Assembly (NCBI GenBank): GCA_016584305.1
Contig: JACEEZ010006444.1
Span: 523,501-587,500 of the forward strand
Direction: 5' to 3'
Source: Chionoecetes opilio
Lineage: Eukaryota; Arthropoda; Malacostraca; Decapoda; Majidae
Length of the DNA: 64,000 nt
Under the pieces are notes generated by a model that ran no database searches, was not told the DNA's origin, and saw only the letters and a list, made by a program, of their open reading frames with translations. Below are positions 38,449 through 50,034 of this stretch, in pieces (position 1 is the first letter of the stretch; each line of letters starts with the position of its first letter). Both the position numbers and the translations under genes were made by a program.

Positions 38449-38859
38449 ATGACCCCAACTCCACGAAACATCCCCCGAGTTGTACAGGCATTAAATAAAG
38501 GTTTTACTCCCGTACAGTTAGACCGGGGAAAAATCCTTTTGCCAGAATCGCTGTTGATCAGACAACAAAAGGGAAAAACAGTCAAAAAAGATACGAAAAA
38601 ACAGTTTGGAGGAACACGAGGTTTTATTTTCTTCGAAAAGGGGGTTTTGGGGTCACGAACTACAACCCTGCAGAAAAATCGGGCTGCTGCACTGAGGCAA
38701 CTACGAGAAACTACCCTTGTGAATGAAAACCCACACACCCTCACCCCAAAGGGCCCCCCGACTTGTCTATTTCCCTCGCATCAAACGGATGAGTCTGGCG
38801 CCCCCGCTATCTGGATCTACGGGAAAAAGGGAAGGGGAAAATTTCCATTTCGCCGATGA
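38449..38859 (+). CDS. Hypothetical coding-like fragment
   Basis: 136 codons including PRVVQALNKGFTPVQLDRGK, LPESLLIRQQKGKTVKKDTK and RAAALRQLRETTLVNENPHT. It is lysine- and arginine-rich. No family is recognised. Frameshifts on both sides are likely. Confidence 0.2.
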   Translation: MTPTPRNIPRVVQALNKGFTPVQLDRGKILLPESLLIRQQKGKTVKKDTKKQFGGTRGFIFFEKGVLGSRTTTLQKNRAAALRQLRETTLVNENPHTLTPKGPPTCLFPSHQTDESGAPAIWIYGKKGRGKFPFRR

Positions 38860-40388
38860 TCCGTCATTTTCTTCTCAGTATATCAAAGGGGAAAGCGGCC
38901 CTGGGGGGAAAGGGACGTTTTAATGACCTCCCTCAACCCCCTGCAAAAGGGGGGAAGCGGCGTATCAAAGTTCCAAAAAAAGCTTAAAGGGGGCCCAGGT
39001 TTTTATGACACAGGAAAAAAAAGGCAAACCCTTGAAGACCTTGGTAAGATAAGAAAAAAAGTTGTGAAGGCCAAAAAAAAGGGTTTCTTTCCCTGAGAGC
39101 TAAAAGGGGACAACTGTTTGCCACCATGATACTCATCGCCAAAACAAGGAACCCTTTGGGCATGCCAAAAAAGTCCCTTTCACCCCCCTAGGGCCCCCAC
39201 CATTTGGTTTTTTGGGAAACGTTTATTTGGGCAATGAAAAAAAAAAAGAAAAAAAGTTTTCACTTGGGGAAACAAGGGGAAAGGGCCCTTTTGGGAACCA
39301 AACCATAACCCTTGACAAGCGAAATGCAACAATAATTTGATCGATGGCTCTCATACAAAAGAGGGATGGCCGGGGGGCAAAGACACGTTCGAAGAAAATC
39401 TGACCGCATCCTTGCTAAACGGTTCACGCTGGTCAAAGGGAGTGAGCGCCCTCAGGGTTTTTTTGACCCATAAAACCGAAAAATCCATCAAAAAGCCCGC
39501 CCGAGCGTGGGGGAAACCCCCGGTTTTAAAGAAGGGATTAGTTTTTAGGGGAGATCAGACCCCCACACCAAAATTTTGAACTGGCGGCGTCCCTTGTTTT
39601 CAGCCCCCCAAAGGAAAAAACTGGTTTTGTTTCTGGCGGAGGGCGGGGGAAACATGAAACAAATTCGCGCAAAAACTAGGCCCAAAAGAAAAAATGTATG
39701 TCACCCCTGGGAAAAAAAATCTGGTATGACCCCCGATAGGTGGAAAATTGGTGCAAGCACTCGAAGTAGCCACGGGGAAAAGGGAAACAGACACCCCGTT
39801 TGTTTCTCACGCAAAGCACGCCGCTAACCCCCTAAAAGACGATCATCTTAGTGGCAGATTTAAACCGACGTTTCTGATCATCAGTCTTTATTAAACAGAA
39901 CCAGGGTAGCAGCTCTTCATCAGACGAGGGGAAAAAAAGGTTCCGGAAGGGCAGAAGATTTTACGTTGGAAAGTTGGCTGCGGGTATTTGGGGTCTGGAG
40001 GGTTTTCCGTGCATTTCCAGGGCTTCAAAGCATGGAGCGGGGTTTTGGGCACTGTTGTGCTCTGGCTAGCCCAAAGGGAAATATAAAAGGGTTTGAAGCT
40101 TTGGGGGGCGAAAAAAATCTGTATTTCAAAACATTCACAGGGGTCTGGGATTTGTGGAAGGGACCAACAGACCCCTTTAAAGCATTTCAGGGCCCCTTTA
40201 GGGGTCAGGGGTACGCCAGGGAAAAACGAAGATTGTCGGGGGGCTAATTCCCCTTTCCCTTATCAAGTTTTGGAAAAAAAGGGGGCCCGAAACGAAAATT
40301 GGGCCCAAATTTCCCCTTGTGAAGATCCTTTAGCAGCATACGCTTAGGGCCAACTATCAGGCGGCTATCTGGCGGGGCGCAAACCTTT

Positions 40389-40694
40389 TAAAACCTGCCA
40401 GACGGCCCCAGCACCATCCCGCAGGGGCATGGTTGGGGGAAATCGATGATTTGGGGGTTTTGCTCAAAATTCCCATGGATGGCGGGGGCTACCAGCTCCA
40501 GATGGGCGTTTAATCTCATCTCAAAGCACAAAGCAGAAAAGGGGGTTTTTCGACCGTCAGATTGGGTCCCGCATACTGAAAAGGGTTTAGTGCACTGTTG
40601 TTTTTGGGAAGCTACGGGATGCTCCAACATGGGCGGGGTGGGTGCTATCGTGGTCAGGATGCCAATTTACTCTGATGGGGGAAATCGATGTTAA
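40389..40694 (+). CDS. Hypothetical coding-like fragment with a possible true C terminus
   Basis: An open stretch of about 100 codons that includes KFPWMAGATSSRWAFNLISK and CSNMGGVGAIVVRMPIYSDG, ending at a TAA followed by AT-rich sequence with ATTAAA about 50 bp on. The family is unknown. It could be the end of the broken gene or genes to the left. Confidence 0.2.
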
Positions 40695-40720
40695 CTTTTT
40701 TGTGCACTGTATATTGTATA

Positions 40721-41720
40721 GATATGTTGTTCTTAAATTATTAAACAGGCCAAATTGCCCTGAAAATCTTTTAGAAAGAAAAAACGGGTTTAGCAAAATG
40801 AAAAAATTTTGAAAATCCCTAGGGGGGTTATTTTTTAACCCCAAAACATGAATGTTTTAAATGGGTTTCCTCCCCCTTTTCCCTTATTGGAATAACATCG
40901 TTTGGTGTTAAAATCAGTTTCCCTACGTCTTTCCCCCAAAACCCAGTAATGAAAATAAATATAATTTGGGGGCCATTTTGAAATCCAAGATGGCCACCCC
41001 CAAAATGCAGATTTTTCCCCAAATTAAAAAATTCCCCCCCGTTTAGATATCGTATGTTTTTGTAAAATCCTCTCCGTACGACATTCCTAACTTTCGGTTT
41101 TCTTTAGAATTTGATAAGCCAGCGGGCGGCCTAAGTCATTTTATGCCTCCCTTCCCTATTTTTTTTTAAACTGGGGTGGATGAATTTTTTTTTGTACTTT
41201 TTGAGGTTTTTTTTATAGACAGAAAAAAAACGGGTTGTTGGTTTGCAAAAAGCATTTAATTTTGGGAAAATCCAAACCAAAGGGTTGTTTCACTAAAAAA
41301 AGTTAACAATTAATTTAAAAAAATATTGAAAAAAAAAGATTTTTTTTCGATAATTGATTTTTTTTAATAATTAATTATAACAAAAAGCCTTTTTTATTTT
41401 TTTTTTATTTAGGGCGGTTTAAAAATTTTGGGCGTTAAATTTGTGTTTAAAACCCCACACGATGCTATTATGAAGTCCCAGATCACGTGCCAAAAAATTT
41501 TACCCCACCAAATGGGCATTTTTTGCGCTGGGGTGGGGGTTTTAAAGATTCGGCCATTCCCGGGCACTAAGCTACCGTTTTCAGATGTCCATCAAAAACC
41601 CTTTTTGACCCCCTTAAGGGCATTTGGGTTTTAAAGGAAAATAAAAAGAGAATTTCCCCCCGCCGGGAAACAATTACTTTTGGTCCCGGCTTTAAGGGAC
41701 TATATGTTTTTAAACTTATC
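40721..41720. other. AT-rich, homopolymer-inflated sequence
   Basis: No gene is recognised. Many runs of T, A and C. Confidence 0.45.
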
Positions 41721-41734
41721 TTCCCCCGTCCCCT

Positions 41735-42300
41735 ATGAGGGTAGAGGAGAGGGGAGAGGAGGGGAGGGGACCGAGAGAAGGAGAGAGGAGGGGGAAGGAA
41801 AGAGGGGGGGAGAAACCCGGGGGGGAACGGGGGGAGGGGGGACGAGGGGGGGGAAAACCGAGAGAGAGGAGCGAGAGAGAGGGGATTTTTTGGATTTAGG
41901 TTGGGAAAAAAGGAATGAATAATTTCCGGAAAACCCGGAAAAACCAAGGAGGGAAAAAAATTAAAAAAAAAGAGGGGGGAGGAGAGAGATGGGGAAGGGG
42001 AAGGGAGATGGAAGGGGGAGAGGGAGCGGGGAGAGAGAGGAGGAGACGAGAAGGGGAGAGGGTGGTGGAGATGGAGAGACGGAGAGAGAGAGAGAAGGAA
42101 AAAGAGAGAAAGGAGGTTTTGAAGGGAAAGAAAAAAAGGAACTTCCCGGAAAAATCGAAAAGGAAAAAAAAAGAGGGGAGAGAAAGAGGGGGAAAGATTG
42201 GGGGAAAAAAAAGGGGGGGGAAAAGAGAGAGAGACCAAAAAAAAAAAAAAAAAAGGGGGAGGAGAGGGAAAAAAGGGGAAAAGAAAAGGGGGGGGAATCA
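41735..42300. repeat. Purine-rich (GGGA/GAGA) low-complexity stretch
   Basis: Irregular GGGGAGA sequence with A and G runs, probably a degraded or poorly read (AG)n tract. The long plus-strand frames rich in R, E, G and K are compositional. Confidence 0.85.
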
Positions 42301-42659
42301 CTTTAAAAATGAAAAATCACAAATTTGGGTTTTTGGGAATATTTTATATTATATATTTTTATTTTTTTAAAATTTTTTCTTAATTTTTAATTTTTTTATT
42401 TTCATTTTTTTAACAACTTAAGCCAAATTTTTAACACCCCCACCTAGGGTTTTTGGCACCTTGCACGCGGGTCTGATCAAGTAATGGCACCGTGGCACTG
42501 CTTCTCGGGTCCCCCTTTTCCCCCGATTTTATCCCAAATTTTACTGAGATTTTGTTTTAAGTACCTCAGAAACACAGTAATCCCCCTCGCTTTTCTATGA
42601 AACCCCCCTCAAAAATCTGCACCCCGCCCCCTTTCAAATTTATTAGACATACTTTTCGG
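42301..42659. other. Homopolymer-inflated spacer
   Basis: No gene is recognised. Confidence 0.45.
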
Positions 42660-43310
42660 GAAACACCCCCTGCAACAATAAGCACCAGGGAGGGAAAATA
42701 ATCACCAGGCAGGGGGAAAAAAGTCACCCGGCAGGGTTTTTGTCACCCAAACAGAGATATAAGCACCCAAAAAAAAAAAAAAAATAAGTCACCAGGGCAG
42801 GGATATAAGCACCAAGCCGGGGAAATAAGTCAAACCAAATTTTGAGAAAAAAAGGGAATGGTAGAGAAATAAGTCACCAGATAGAGAAATAAGTAACCAG
42901 ATAGAGGGAAAAAGGTTTTACCAGGTTTAAAAAAAATAAACACCCGGTAGAAGGGAAAAAAGTCCCCGGGGTTTGAGAAATAAGTCAAAGGCAGAGGGAA
43001 AAAAGGGACCAGGGAGAGATATAAGTCACCCAAAAAAAAAATAAGTACCCTTTTGAGAAAAAAAGTCACCAGTTAGAGAAATAAGTCACCAGATAGAGAA
43101 ATAAGTCACCTGGTAGATAAATAAGTCACCAGATAAAAGGGAAATAAAAAAAAACCCCGATAGGAAAATTTAAATCACCCAAAAAATAAAAAAGTCACCC
43201 GTTAGAAAATAAGTCACCAAAGGGAAAAGAAATAAGTCACCCGGGGGAAAAAAGAAATAAGGGCACCAGGGAGAGAAATAAACACCTGGGAGAAAAAATA
43301 AGGCTCCCTA
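42660..43310. repeat. Minisatellite with 20-bp unit (AGTCACCAGATAGAGAAATA)
   Basis: About 30 units of 19-22 bp. The clean part (43065-43135) shows AGTCACCAGRTAGAGAAATA; elsewhere the units are blurred by A and G run expansions. Confidence 0.88.
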
Positions 43311-43384
43311 GAAAATGCACAACCTGTTTACACCCAAAAAAATTTCTGTCAAAAAAGATGCCGTAAATATAAAGGCAAGTCTCC

Positions 43385-43399
43385 CCCTCCCTCTCTTCT

Positions 43400-43494
<95 letters not shown>
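43385..43494. repeat. (CT)n tract
   Basis: About 110 bp of CT dinucleotides. Confidence 0.96.
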
Positions 43495-43496
<2 letters not shown>

Positions 43497-43795
43497 ATTT
43501 TCCAGTCAACAGGTAGTCTTTATTAGTAATTTAAGAGGGAACTTATAAACAAAATGGTAAAGGAACAAGAAATAAAAGGGGAACAAGTACAGGGCAAGAG
43601 GAGGTGATGGAGTAGAGTGGGGAAAAGAAAGGAAATAAATGGGATGGAGAGAATGAAGGAAGAACTTTTACCAGCAACAATAATAATAATAGCAATAACA
43701 GGGCCATAACAGCGAAGACATCATGCCATTAACTCTGAGGGAACGACTCTCTAATAAGGCAGAAACGCTTCACCATCATCTGCTGTTGATACATC
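43495..43795. other. Unique spacer, no gene recognised
   Basis: Ordinary sequence of normal texture. Confidence 0.5.
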
Positions 43796-43998
43796 GACCC
43801 CTATACGCTGCAGAACTTTCCTTTGCATAATCGTCTGTTAGCCATAGAATTACGAAAAGTAACTGAATATACCAAATTAGTTAGTGGACAAGGGTACTAA
43901 ACAGGTCATATCTATAAAATATTGCTTATGTTCATTACAATCGACTAATGGCACCCAAATTACAATGGTTAAATACGTTCTGGGCCTAAAAAGGTAAA
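43796..43998 (+). mobile_element. TTAA MITE, copy 5 of 5 (degraded ends)
   Basis: The interior matches the copy at 18179 (GAATATACCAAATTAGTTAG, then ACAAGGGTACTAAACAGGTC). The left end CGACCCCTATACGCTGCAGA and the right end GTTCTGGGCCTAAAAAGGTA are mutated. Confidence 0.82.
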
Positions 43999-44383
43999 TT
44001 TAGAGGGAACTGACCTGATGGCAATAAGAGAGACGACATCATGCCATTAACCATCAAGGAAACGACTCTACATCAGATCGACTCAGCATCGCATCACCGT
44101 TATCTAGAGGCGAACGACAGACAGTTACATAAAGTCTGTCTCTTTCTAGGGGGAATAATAGGTCATATATTTACTGACCTGTGTGATGTGTGTAGTGATG
44201 AACCTATTGAGGAACAGTTTCATCGGCACAACAACCTGCCTCAGCAACAGACAGACAGACAGACAGACGGACGGATAAACGTAATGGTAGATCACTATTT
44301 TGACCCATGATATTAACCGCCTCATAAGAATGGGAGACACCAAGCTCTAAGAAAACAGTAATTCTAGAGGTCTTCTTTTCTTC
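43999..44383. other. Spacer with a short (GACA)n
   Basis: Ordinary sequence; (CAGA)n at about 44249-44272. Confidence 0.5.
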
Positions 44384-44723
44384 TTTTTTTACATCTGTGC
44401 CTATAGCGCGTGTAGGCAGTGAGCTCCAGGGGTGGGATGGCAGGCCCTGGAGGTTCACTTGAGGGCTGTGATGGTTGGCCCTCGCCCGTGGTGGCGCAGG
44501 CAGGATTGTTATAGTGACGCCTGTGATTAGAGGCTCATGCCGCCCCCCTGTGTCCTCCGATGCACTCGCAATCCAAGGTAGAGTTAATGGGAAGCAAGTG
44601 GGTGTTCTTAGGCCACTCGACGGTGCAGAAATATTTAAAGTAGATTTCGGTTCTCATCGGGGATCGAACTCGGGTCACCGAGCACGCCACTGGGAGACGC
44701 TAACCACTCTGCTACCGCCTCTA
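44384..44723 (-). mobile_element. tRNA-derived SINE, copy 2 of 2
   Basis: The minus strand begins near 44723 with GGCGGTAGCAGAGTGGTTAG (box A) and has GAGTTCGATCC (box B) about 40 bp later. It then follows the body of the 21366-21733 copy and ends in a short A-run (TTCTTTTTTT on the plus strand). The tRNA head resembles a class II tRNA such as serine or leucine. Confidence 0.87.
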
Positions 44724-45166
44724 TTAATCCAACTATTTATACCGCCTCCCCCAAGAGTATTTTAACCTGAAAAAATTTAAATCTCTTTTTGTCAGGATTG
44801 TTTGAACACTGTATAAATCTCTTCACGGACGAATCTTTTTTTATTCAGATGCAAACAGAGGTAAACAGAATGTACCAAGAATTCCCCGGTCACTCTGTCA
44901 CGAGGGAGGGGAGTCATGGATCCAAAAACAATCGCACACTCCAACATATTAACAGTGTGCAAAAGTCAAAACAAAGCTAACTGCACGCTTCCCAACACAA
45001 CGCGCGGCATATTTCTTGTTTTATATTTTCTTTTTTCTTTATTCGAAATGACAGAGCGTGAAAAAGGCATTGGTCTGTTCGGCACATCACACCTATCTTT
45101 TTTTTGAGTAGGTCATCCACGCCGCTGCTAGATAGATCAACGCGGCAAAGGTATGCAACAGTATAC

Positions 45167-45170
<4 letters not shown>
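44724..45170. other. Unique spacer, no gene recognised
   Basis: Small frames (44789-44980, 44916-45107) have no recognisable motif. Confidence 0.5.
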
Positions 45171-45550
<380 letters not shown>

Positions 45551-45626
45551 ATGAATGTAAAAAAAAGACTTCCTATTTTTTTCTAAAAGTGTGAAATGGA
45601 GCGACTAAAGTCAAATAAGACAAATA

Positions 45627-45755
45627 TTCATTGCCAAAGACAGAAATCGAACCCGCGTGCAGGCTTCTGCGCCACTAGAAGTTGAAGTACTTTCAATTAG
45701 CGAGGTGGGCACAGGCCAAACACGCGGGTTCGACTCCTGTCTGCAATGAATAAAG
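45627..45755. repeat. Palindrome built of two tRNA-like 3' halves
   Basis: The left side (minus strand) and right side (plus strand) both read CACGCGGGTTCGA, then a TCTGTCT-like arm, then GCAATGAA. The plus-strand GGTTCGACTCC is a perfect box B. Arms of about 30 bp are separated by about 60 bp, which includes TTGAAGTACTTTCAA, itself a palindrome. Confidence 0.65.
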
Positions 45756-46188
45756 TTAATGTATCAACTTTTAAATCTGTCAAAGATAAACAGAGATAGA
45801 TAGATAGATAATACATAGAAAGCCAGGTAGGTGGACAGATGGGTAGACATCAAAAAAATAGGAGCGCTTGGGGGGTCGGGCGGGGCGAGAGTCCGCATTG
45901 GGGCCACCACGTGATAGGTTTAAAATGGGGGCCCCTCGTTCCGCCAAAAGAATACGGTGTGTCTCTTGTCTTTTTTCCCGGCCTGAAAAGGTCACTTTTT
46001 GGCCTCCTGCTCACCTCTCCCGTGCACTTCAACCTCCCCCCCTCCCCATCCATTCCATCCACCCCTTTAGTAACACCATCAACACCACTCCAAACCCCCT
46101 CACCAATACCCCCCAAAATTTTCACCCCCCAACCAACACCAAACCCCCCCAAAAACAACAAAACCCTTTCTTCACCCCCCCCCCACAC

Positions 46189-46224
<36 letters not shown>

Positions 46225-46575
46225 CACCACACCCACACACACACCCCGCAACCACACCACACACACCACACACACACACAACACACACACACAGCCCCTC
46301 CACCCCCATACCCGTCAAAAACCTTTCAAATTTTCCCGTTTGAAAGTTTTGACAATAGAGGTATTAAAAAACTCCAGATCTTTTTAAAAAGCGATAAAAT
46401 ACACAAGGCGCAGTACACAGCCTGAAGCCCCACTGAATTTAACACCGACCTTTTTAAGCCTTTTCCCGAACCCCCCCCCCCCCCCCCCCACCACACAAAT
46501 CCCCCCTTACCTCCCCCCGTCCTTCCCCCCCAAACCCCCCCCCCGAGTCCCCCCCCCCCCCCCGGCAACCCTCCA
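45756..46575. repeat. C-rich and (CA)n sequence, homopolymer-inflated
   Basis: (GATA)n at about 45796-45810, CA repeats at 46186-46292 and poly-C runs at 46472-46563. No gene is recognised. Confidence 0.75.
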
Positions 46576-47090
46576 TAAAGATGAAATATGTTATAGATTT
46601 TACACCACGTGGATTCCTATACGGTATTTTACGTCATCCTGGATTACGTAATACCTTGACTGTGTTGTATTTAGTGCTTCTGGTTGTGTGGGTTTTTAAT
46701 TAATTCGGTTTAAAAAGAATAATTTTTTTTTCTTGTTTTTCTTTTGGGATGTGTTTGGTGTAGTATAACCATTTTTTTTTTATAGATTATAGTATGGGTT
46801 TTTTTATTACAGGGGATAGAAAGTCTAGGTCTATCAAATACTATACATATATTACTTATAGAAGGGAAGATAATAGCCTACAGGCGCTATAGGTTCCAAC
46901 GTAGAAAAAAAAAACAGTCAGAAAAGATGTCACGTTTCCCCGCCATAAGCTGAGATTTATTCTTCTTTCTCTGTACATTGAGGGTAATAAAAATTTTTTT
47001 TCAGCCTTTCCCGGCCGTGTTGGCCCGGGTTTTTCAGCCACGGGTTCTCCCGTGTTTTCCCGCCCGTCCCTTACAAGCACACACACCAGC
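46576..47090. other. Unique spacer, no gene recognised
   Basis: AT-rich ordinary sequence, then homopolymer-rich from about 46980. Confidence 0.5.
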
Positions 47091-47098
47091 CGCTGTCC

Positions 47099-47415
47099 TT
47101 GTCCCTTCCCCCCCCTCCCTCTCCCTTTCCCCCTCTCCCTTTTTCCCCCTCTCTCCTTCCCTCCCCTCGCTTCCCTCTCCCCTTCCTTCCCTTCCTTCTC
47201 CCCTTCCCTCGCCCCTCCCCTCCCTTCCTTCCCTTCCCTCCCTTCCTCCCTTTCTTTTCCCCCTTCCTTTTTCCCTTTTCCCCTTTCCCCCTTTCTTCCC
47301 TTTCCCCCCCTTCCCTTTTTCCCCCCCTTTCCCTCCCCCTTTCCCTCTCCCTCCCCTTTCCTCCCTTCCCTCTCCACTCCCCTTCACTCCCTTCCCTCCA
47401 CTTCGCGTGTCTCCC
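47099..47415. repeat. Pyrimidine-rich (CCCTTT) stretch
   Basis: CCCTTCC-type low complexity; the proline/serine/leucine frames are compositional. Confidence 0.88.
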
Positions 47416-47562
47416 CTTCTCATCCATTCTTAGCACCATTTTCAGGATTTTTGGGAAAATATCAGCACCACCGAACTCACCAAAACATATTTGCAGGGAC
47501 TGACTAACTTTCTTTCCCCCTCTCCGCTCCCCACACCCAAAGAAAACACTAAAAACCCCCCT

Positions 47563-47800
47563 GAACGGCTCGGGGGTTAGGGCGTCCGGCATCTTATGGG
47601 GTCCGGCGTTCGATCCCCAGCCCCGCTCTTCCCCTGGGGAATTTTTCCCCTGAAAAATTTGGGCGTTTGTGTTCCCGGGCAAAGAATAGGGGTGTGTGGT
47701 GTGTGAGGTCCCGCATTCCCCCAAGATGGGAAATAATGATTCCAAAGCTCGCACCGGGAAGATAAAAACTAGCGATCGCGACCGCCATGGGTGAATACGT
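47563..47800 (+). mobile_element. tRNA-derived SINE, full-length relative of 24305-24622
   Basis: Box A-like GGCTCGGGGGTTAGGGCGTC and box B-like GCGTTCGATCC lie about 35 bp apart in a tRNA-like head. A body follows with CAAAGAATAGGGGTGTGTGG, then AGCTCGCACCGGGAAG, AACTAGCGATCGCGACC and CATGGGTGAATACG. The later part pairs with the 24.3-kb copy. Confidence 0.72.
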
Positions 47801-48089
47801 CCAAAAACCAAAAAAGTTAGATCTGATATTCTTTTTCTTTTTTTGTCCCTGTTCCACAAAATTTCTTCCCCAAAGGGAAAAAGGGAATGAGGTCGACCAC
47901 GCGCAACCCCTTACATGAGGTGACCCCCCCTTGGAAGGCTGCCGAGTGGTGGGAATACTAAGAAAAGGAAAAAAAGAACTGACCCCAAAAATATAGGGCC
48001 CTCTCCCTTTTTCAGTTCTTGGGAAAACCTGGGAAAATTAAAATTTCCGACAAGATATCGTCTTTCTTTACTCACCCACCTTTTTAACA
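47801..48089. other. Homopolymer-inflated spacer
   Basis: No gene recognised. Confidence 0.4.
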
Positions 48090-49487
48090 TCAAGCATTTG
48101 GCTTCCAGCAAACAGGTCACGGCCGACCATTGCCCATCTTCCCCCACATGGCTAAAACGTCTTTACCAAAGAAAGGACACTACGTCATTCCCTTTCATTG
48201 CAGGAGCATTTGACGAGTGTGGCTCACGGCCTCATCACCCAAATGAACAGTTTTTGGGGGTTCCCCGGTCATCTGCTCTCCTACACAAAACTCCTGCGGG
48301 ACGATTTCTTAGAGTGGTGGGGGCGGTCAAACCTCAGAGGAACCCCGATCTTTGCCACGTCCCAGGGGCAGTGTGCTTGGCCCTCCTCTGGAATGTATTT
48401 TCAATGACTTGCTCCAGCCATCCCAGAGCAAAATGCTAGGCCGATACTGCCCCCTTTACTTTCCCCCGGCGACTTTGGGGTTGATCCCGCAGATTTGTCG
48501 CCACTAAATCAGGTCCTCCAAACCGTTCTCTGGGTCGTCGAGGCAAAAAATCTCGTTCCAGAAAAAACCCGGGCGATGCCATCTCCCGACGACAACGTCC
48601 TCCTGATACTCCTCCCTACCATCTTAGGGGTTGGGGGGGCCGGGTGCCCCTCAGACGCCCTCTCCTACTTGGGTGAAGTGAATGGTCCTGCCCTTCCCCG
48701 ACCAATCCAAAACCATTGAAAGGAAACCCGCCGGGATTGCGTGTCCGGCGGTTTCACACCCTTTTTTTGAATCCCAAGGGTCACCACCTTTTTGCATAAA
48801 GTCCGCCCCCTTATGGAGTCGCCCCCCTCTCACGTGGTCTTCCTGCCCCCCTTCGTACCTGACCTTCTTAAAAGGTACGGCCCGGCCCAACGGTTAATAG
48901 TCTGAAGGCTCCAGGACCATTCTCCCTCCTCTGCAACCCTTTGCGGGCGTCGGACGTAGCAGGTCTGTGCGTCGTTTACAAGACACACAAGCAGCATGCC
49001 CGCCCTGGCTGCTCTCCGACCCCCGGGGGCAAGACCAAGGGGCCAACCCACAAACTTGCTCCCAGGGACCATCAACTGATCGCCCCTTTTTGCCGGGACG
49101 GAGACCTCTCTGCTTTCCCTTTTTTCCCCCCCTTCCGCGCTACCAAAATGTGGAAACCGATGGTACAGCAGACACGTTTCACTCTACCTCGTCACTCCAG
49201 AACTTCAGGTGCTGTAACGTTGGATAAAGCACCATAGTTAAGACCTACCTATAAACCTGTAACCTGCTTAATTTCACTATGTCTTATAATTTTAGTAGTA
49301 CTGAAAAATAAAATGAAAATTAAATAGTAAAACTGTCATGTAAATTCATTTAGTAGTGAAATAGGAATTGGGAAAAATAGAAAATTTAGAATAGTAACCC
49401 ATGATGTATGTTATAGAATAATTTACACTTCTTAAGCCCAAGATATTTCCCCAGTATTTGCTAAAGCTCCTGAGTAAAACTATAAAA

Positions 49488-49519
<32 letters not shown>
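48090..49519 (+). mobile_element. LINE-C: 5'-truncated poly(A)-tailed non-LTR retrotransposon
   Basis: It contains the C-terminal part of a reverse transcriptase ORF up to about 49237, a 3' untranslated region of about 250 bp, and a run of about 29 A at 49491-49519. The end of the 3' region is shared with the island at 12456-12615. Confidence 0.8.
48098..49237 (+). pseudogene. LINE-C reverse transcriptase (palm, thumb and C terminus), many frameshifts
   Basis: Family features appear in changing frames: a GSVLGP-like motif B with IFNDLL near 48360-48420, then VLQTVLWVVEAKNLVPEKTR AM-type text near 48510-48570 where family members have the strand after the catalytic YADD. Next come PPLTWSSCPPSYLTFL (48820-48870), SDVAGLCVVYKTHKQHARP (48950-49000) and TKMWKPMVQQTRFTL (49143-49190). 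The PLTWSSCPPSYL and MWKPMVQQT blocks are typical of a Jockey/CR1-like LINE ORF2 C terminus. The frames are broken at homopolymers, so part of the damage may be reading error rather than true mutation. Confidence 0.78.
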
Positions 49520-49521
<2 letters not shown>

Positions 49522-49737
49522 ACGTCATTCTGACCCAAAAATACCCTAAAATATTTTTGGGTACTGATTGCGTAAAGGCAATTTCAGTTTAAAAACTAGG
49601 GAGGTGGGGGGGGGGGCACTCAGTAACGCATACCCCCGTCCGAAAAAAAAACAAGTAAAAAAAAAAAGTAAAAAAAAAAAAATATATATATATTATTTAA
49701 AAAATAATATATATAATATTATAAAAAAAAAAAAAAA

Positions 49738-49769
<32 letters not shown>

Positions 49770-49784
49770 ATGCACTCGTATGAG
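49520..49784. repeat. Low-complexity A-rich and (TA)n sequence
   Basis: A runs followed by (TA)n at about 49681-49690 and 49741-49770. Confidence 0.85.
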
Positions 49785-49945
49785 CGAAAGCTCCGGCCGA
49801 ATATTTATAAAATTGGTTCCATGGAAACCCTTTGTCAATAGTTTCACCCAAAATTAAAAATCAGCCCTTTTATCCAAAACATAGCTTGGTATCCCGATTT
49901 TGGGTCCAAATCTATTCGTAACTTTTCGAGAAATCCTGTACACTA

Positions 49946-49990
<45 letters not shown>

Positions 49991-50034
49991 TCGGGGTGAA
50001 AACATAACCTCTGCCAACTTGGTTGGCGGAGGTA
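49785..50034 (+). mobile_element. Dispersed repeat with (CAGA)n and a 3' hairpin
   Basis: The order is: TGCACTCGTATGAGCGAAAG, a body of about 150 bp, AAATCCTGTACACTAA, (CAGA)n at 49946-49989, TCGGGGTGAAAACATAACC and the hairpin CCTCTGCCAACTTGGTTGGC plus GGAGG, whose stem closes on itself. A (CAGA)n run followed by this hairpin is a form I have seen as an abundant repeat in marine invertebrate genomes; it could be a Helentron-derived or SINE-like element. Confidence 0.6.

Larger units (their letters stand above)
35901..40720. other. Region of broken coding-like frames, family unknown
   Basis: Both strands hold successive frames of 80-160 codons that end abruptly and seem to continue in another frame: minus 36308-36796, 36819-37178 and 37386-37661; plus 38084-38398, 38449-38859, 39337-39827, 39966-40247 and 40389-40694. 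The text is more protein-like than the surrounding repeats, but homopolymer inflation (CCCC, AAAA, GGGG runs) breaks the frames. I could not match any part to a family; a large transposon or an integrated virus would both fit. Confidence 0.3.

Noticed and set aside
34701..41700. Foreign or contaminant DNA, judged by odd composition
   Set aside because: Texture changes back and forth and host repeats occur on both sides; inflated homopolymers explain the oddity more simply than a foreign insert.
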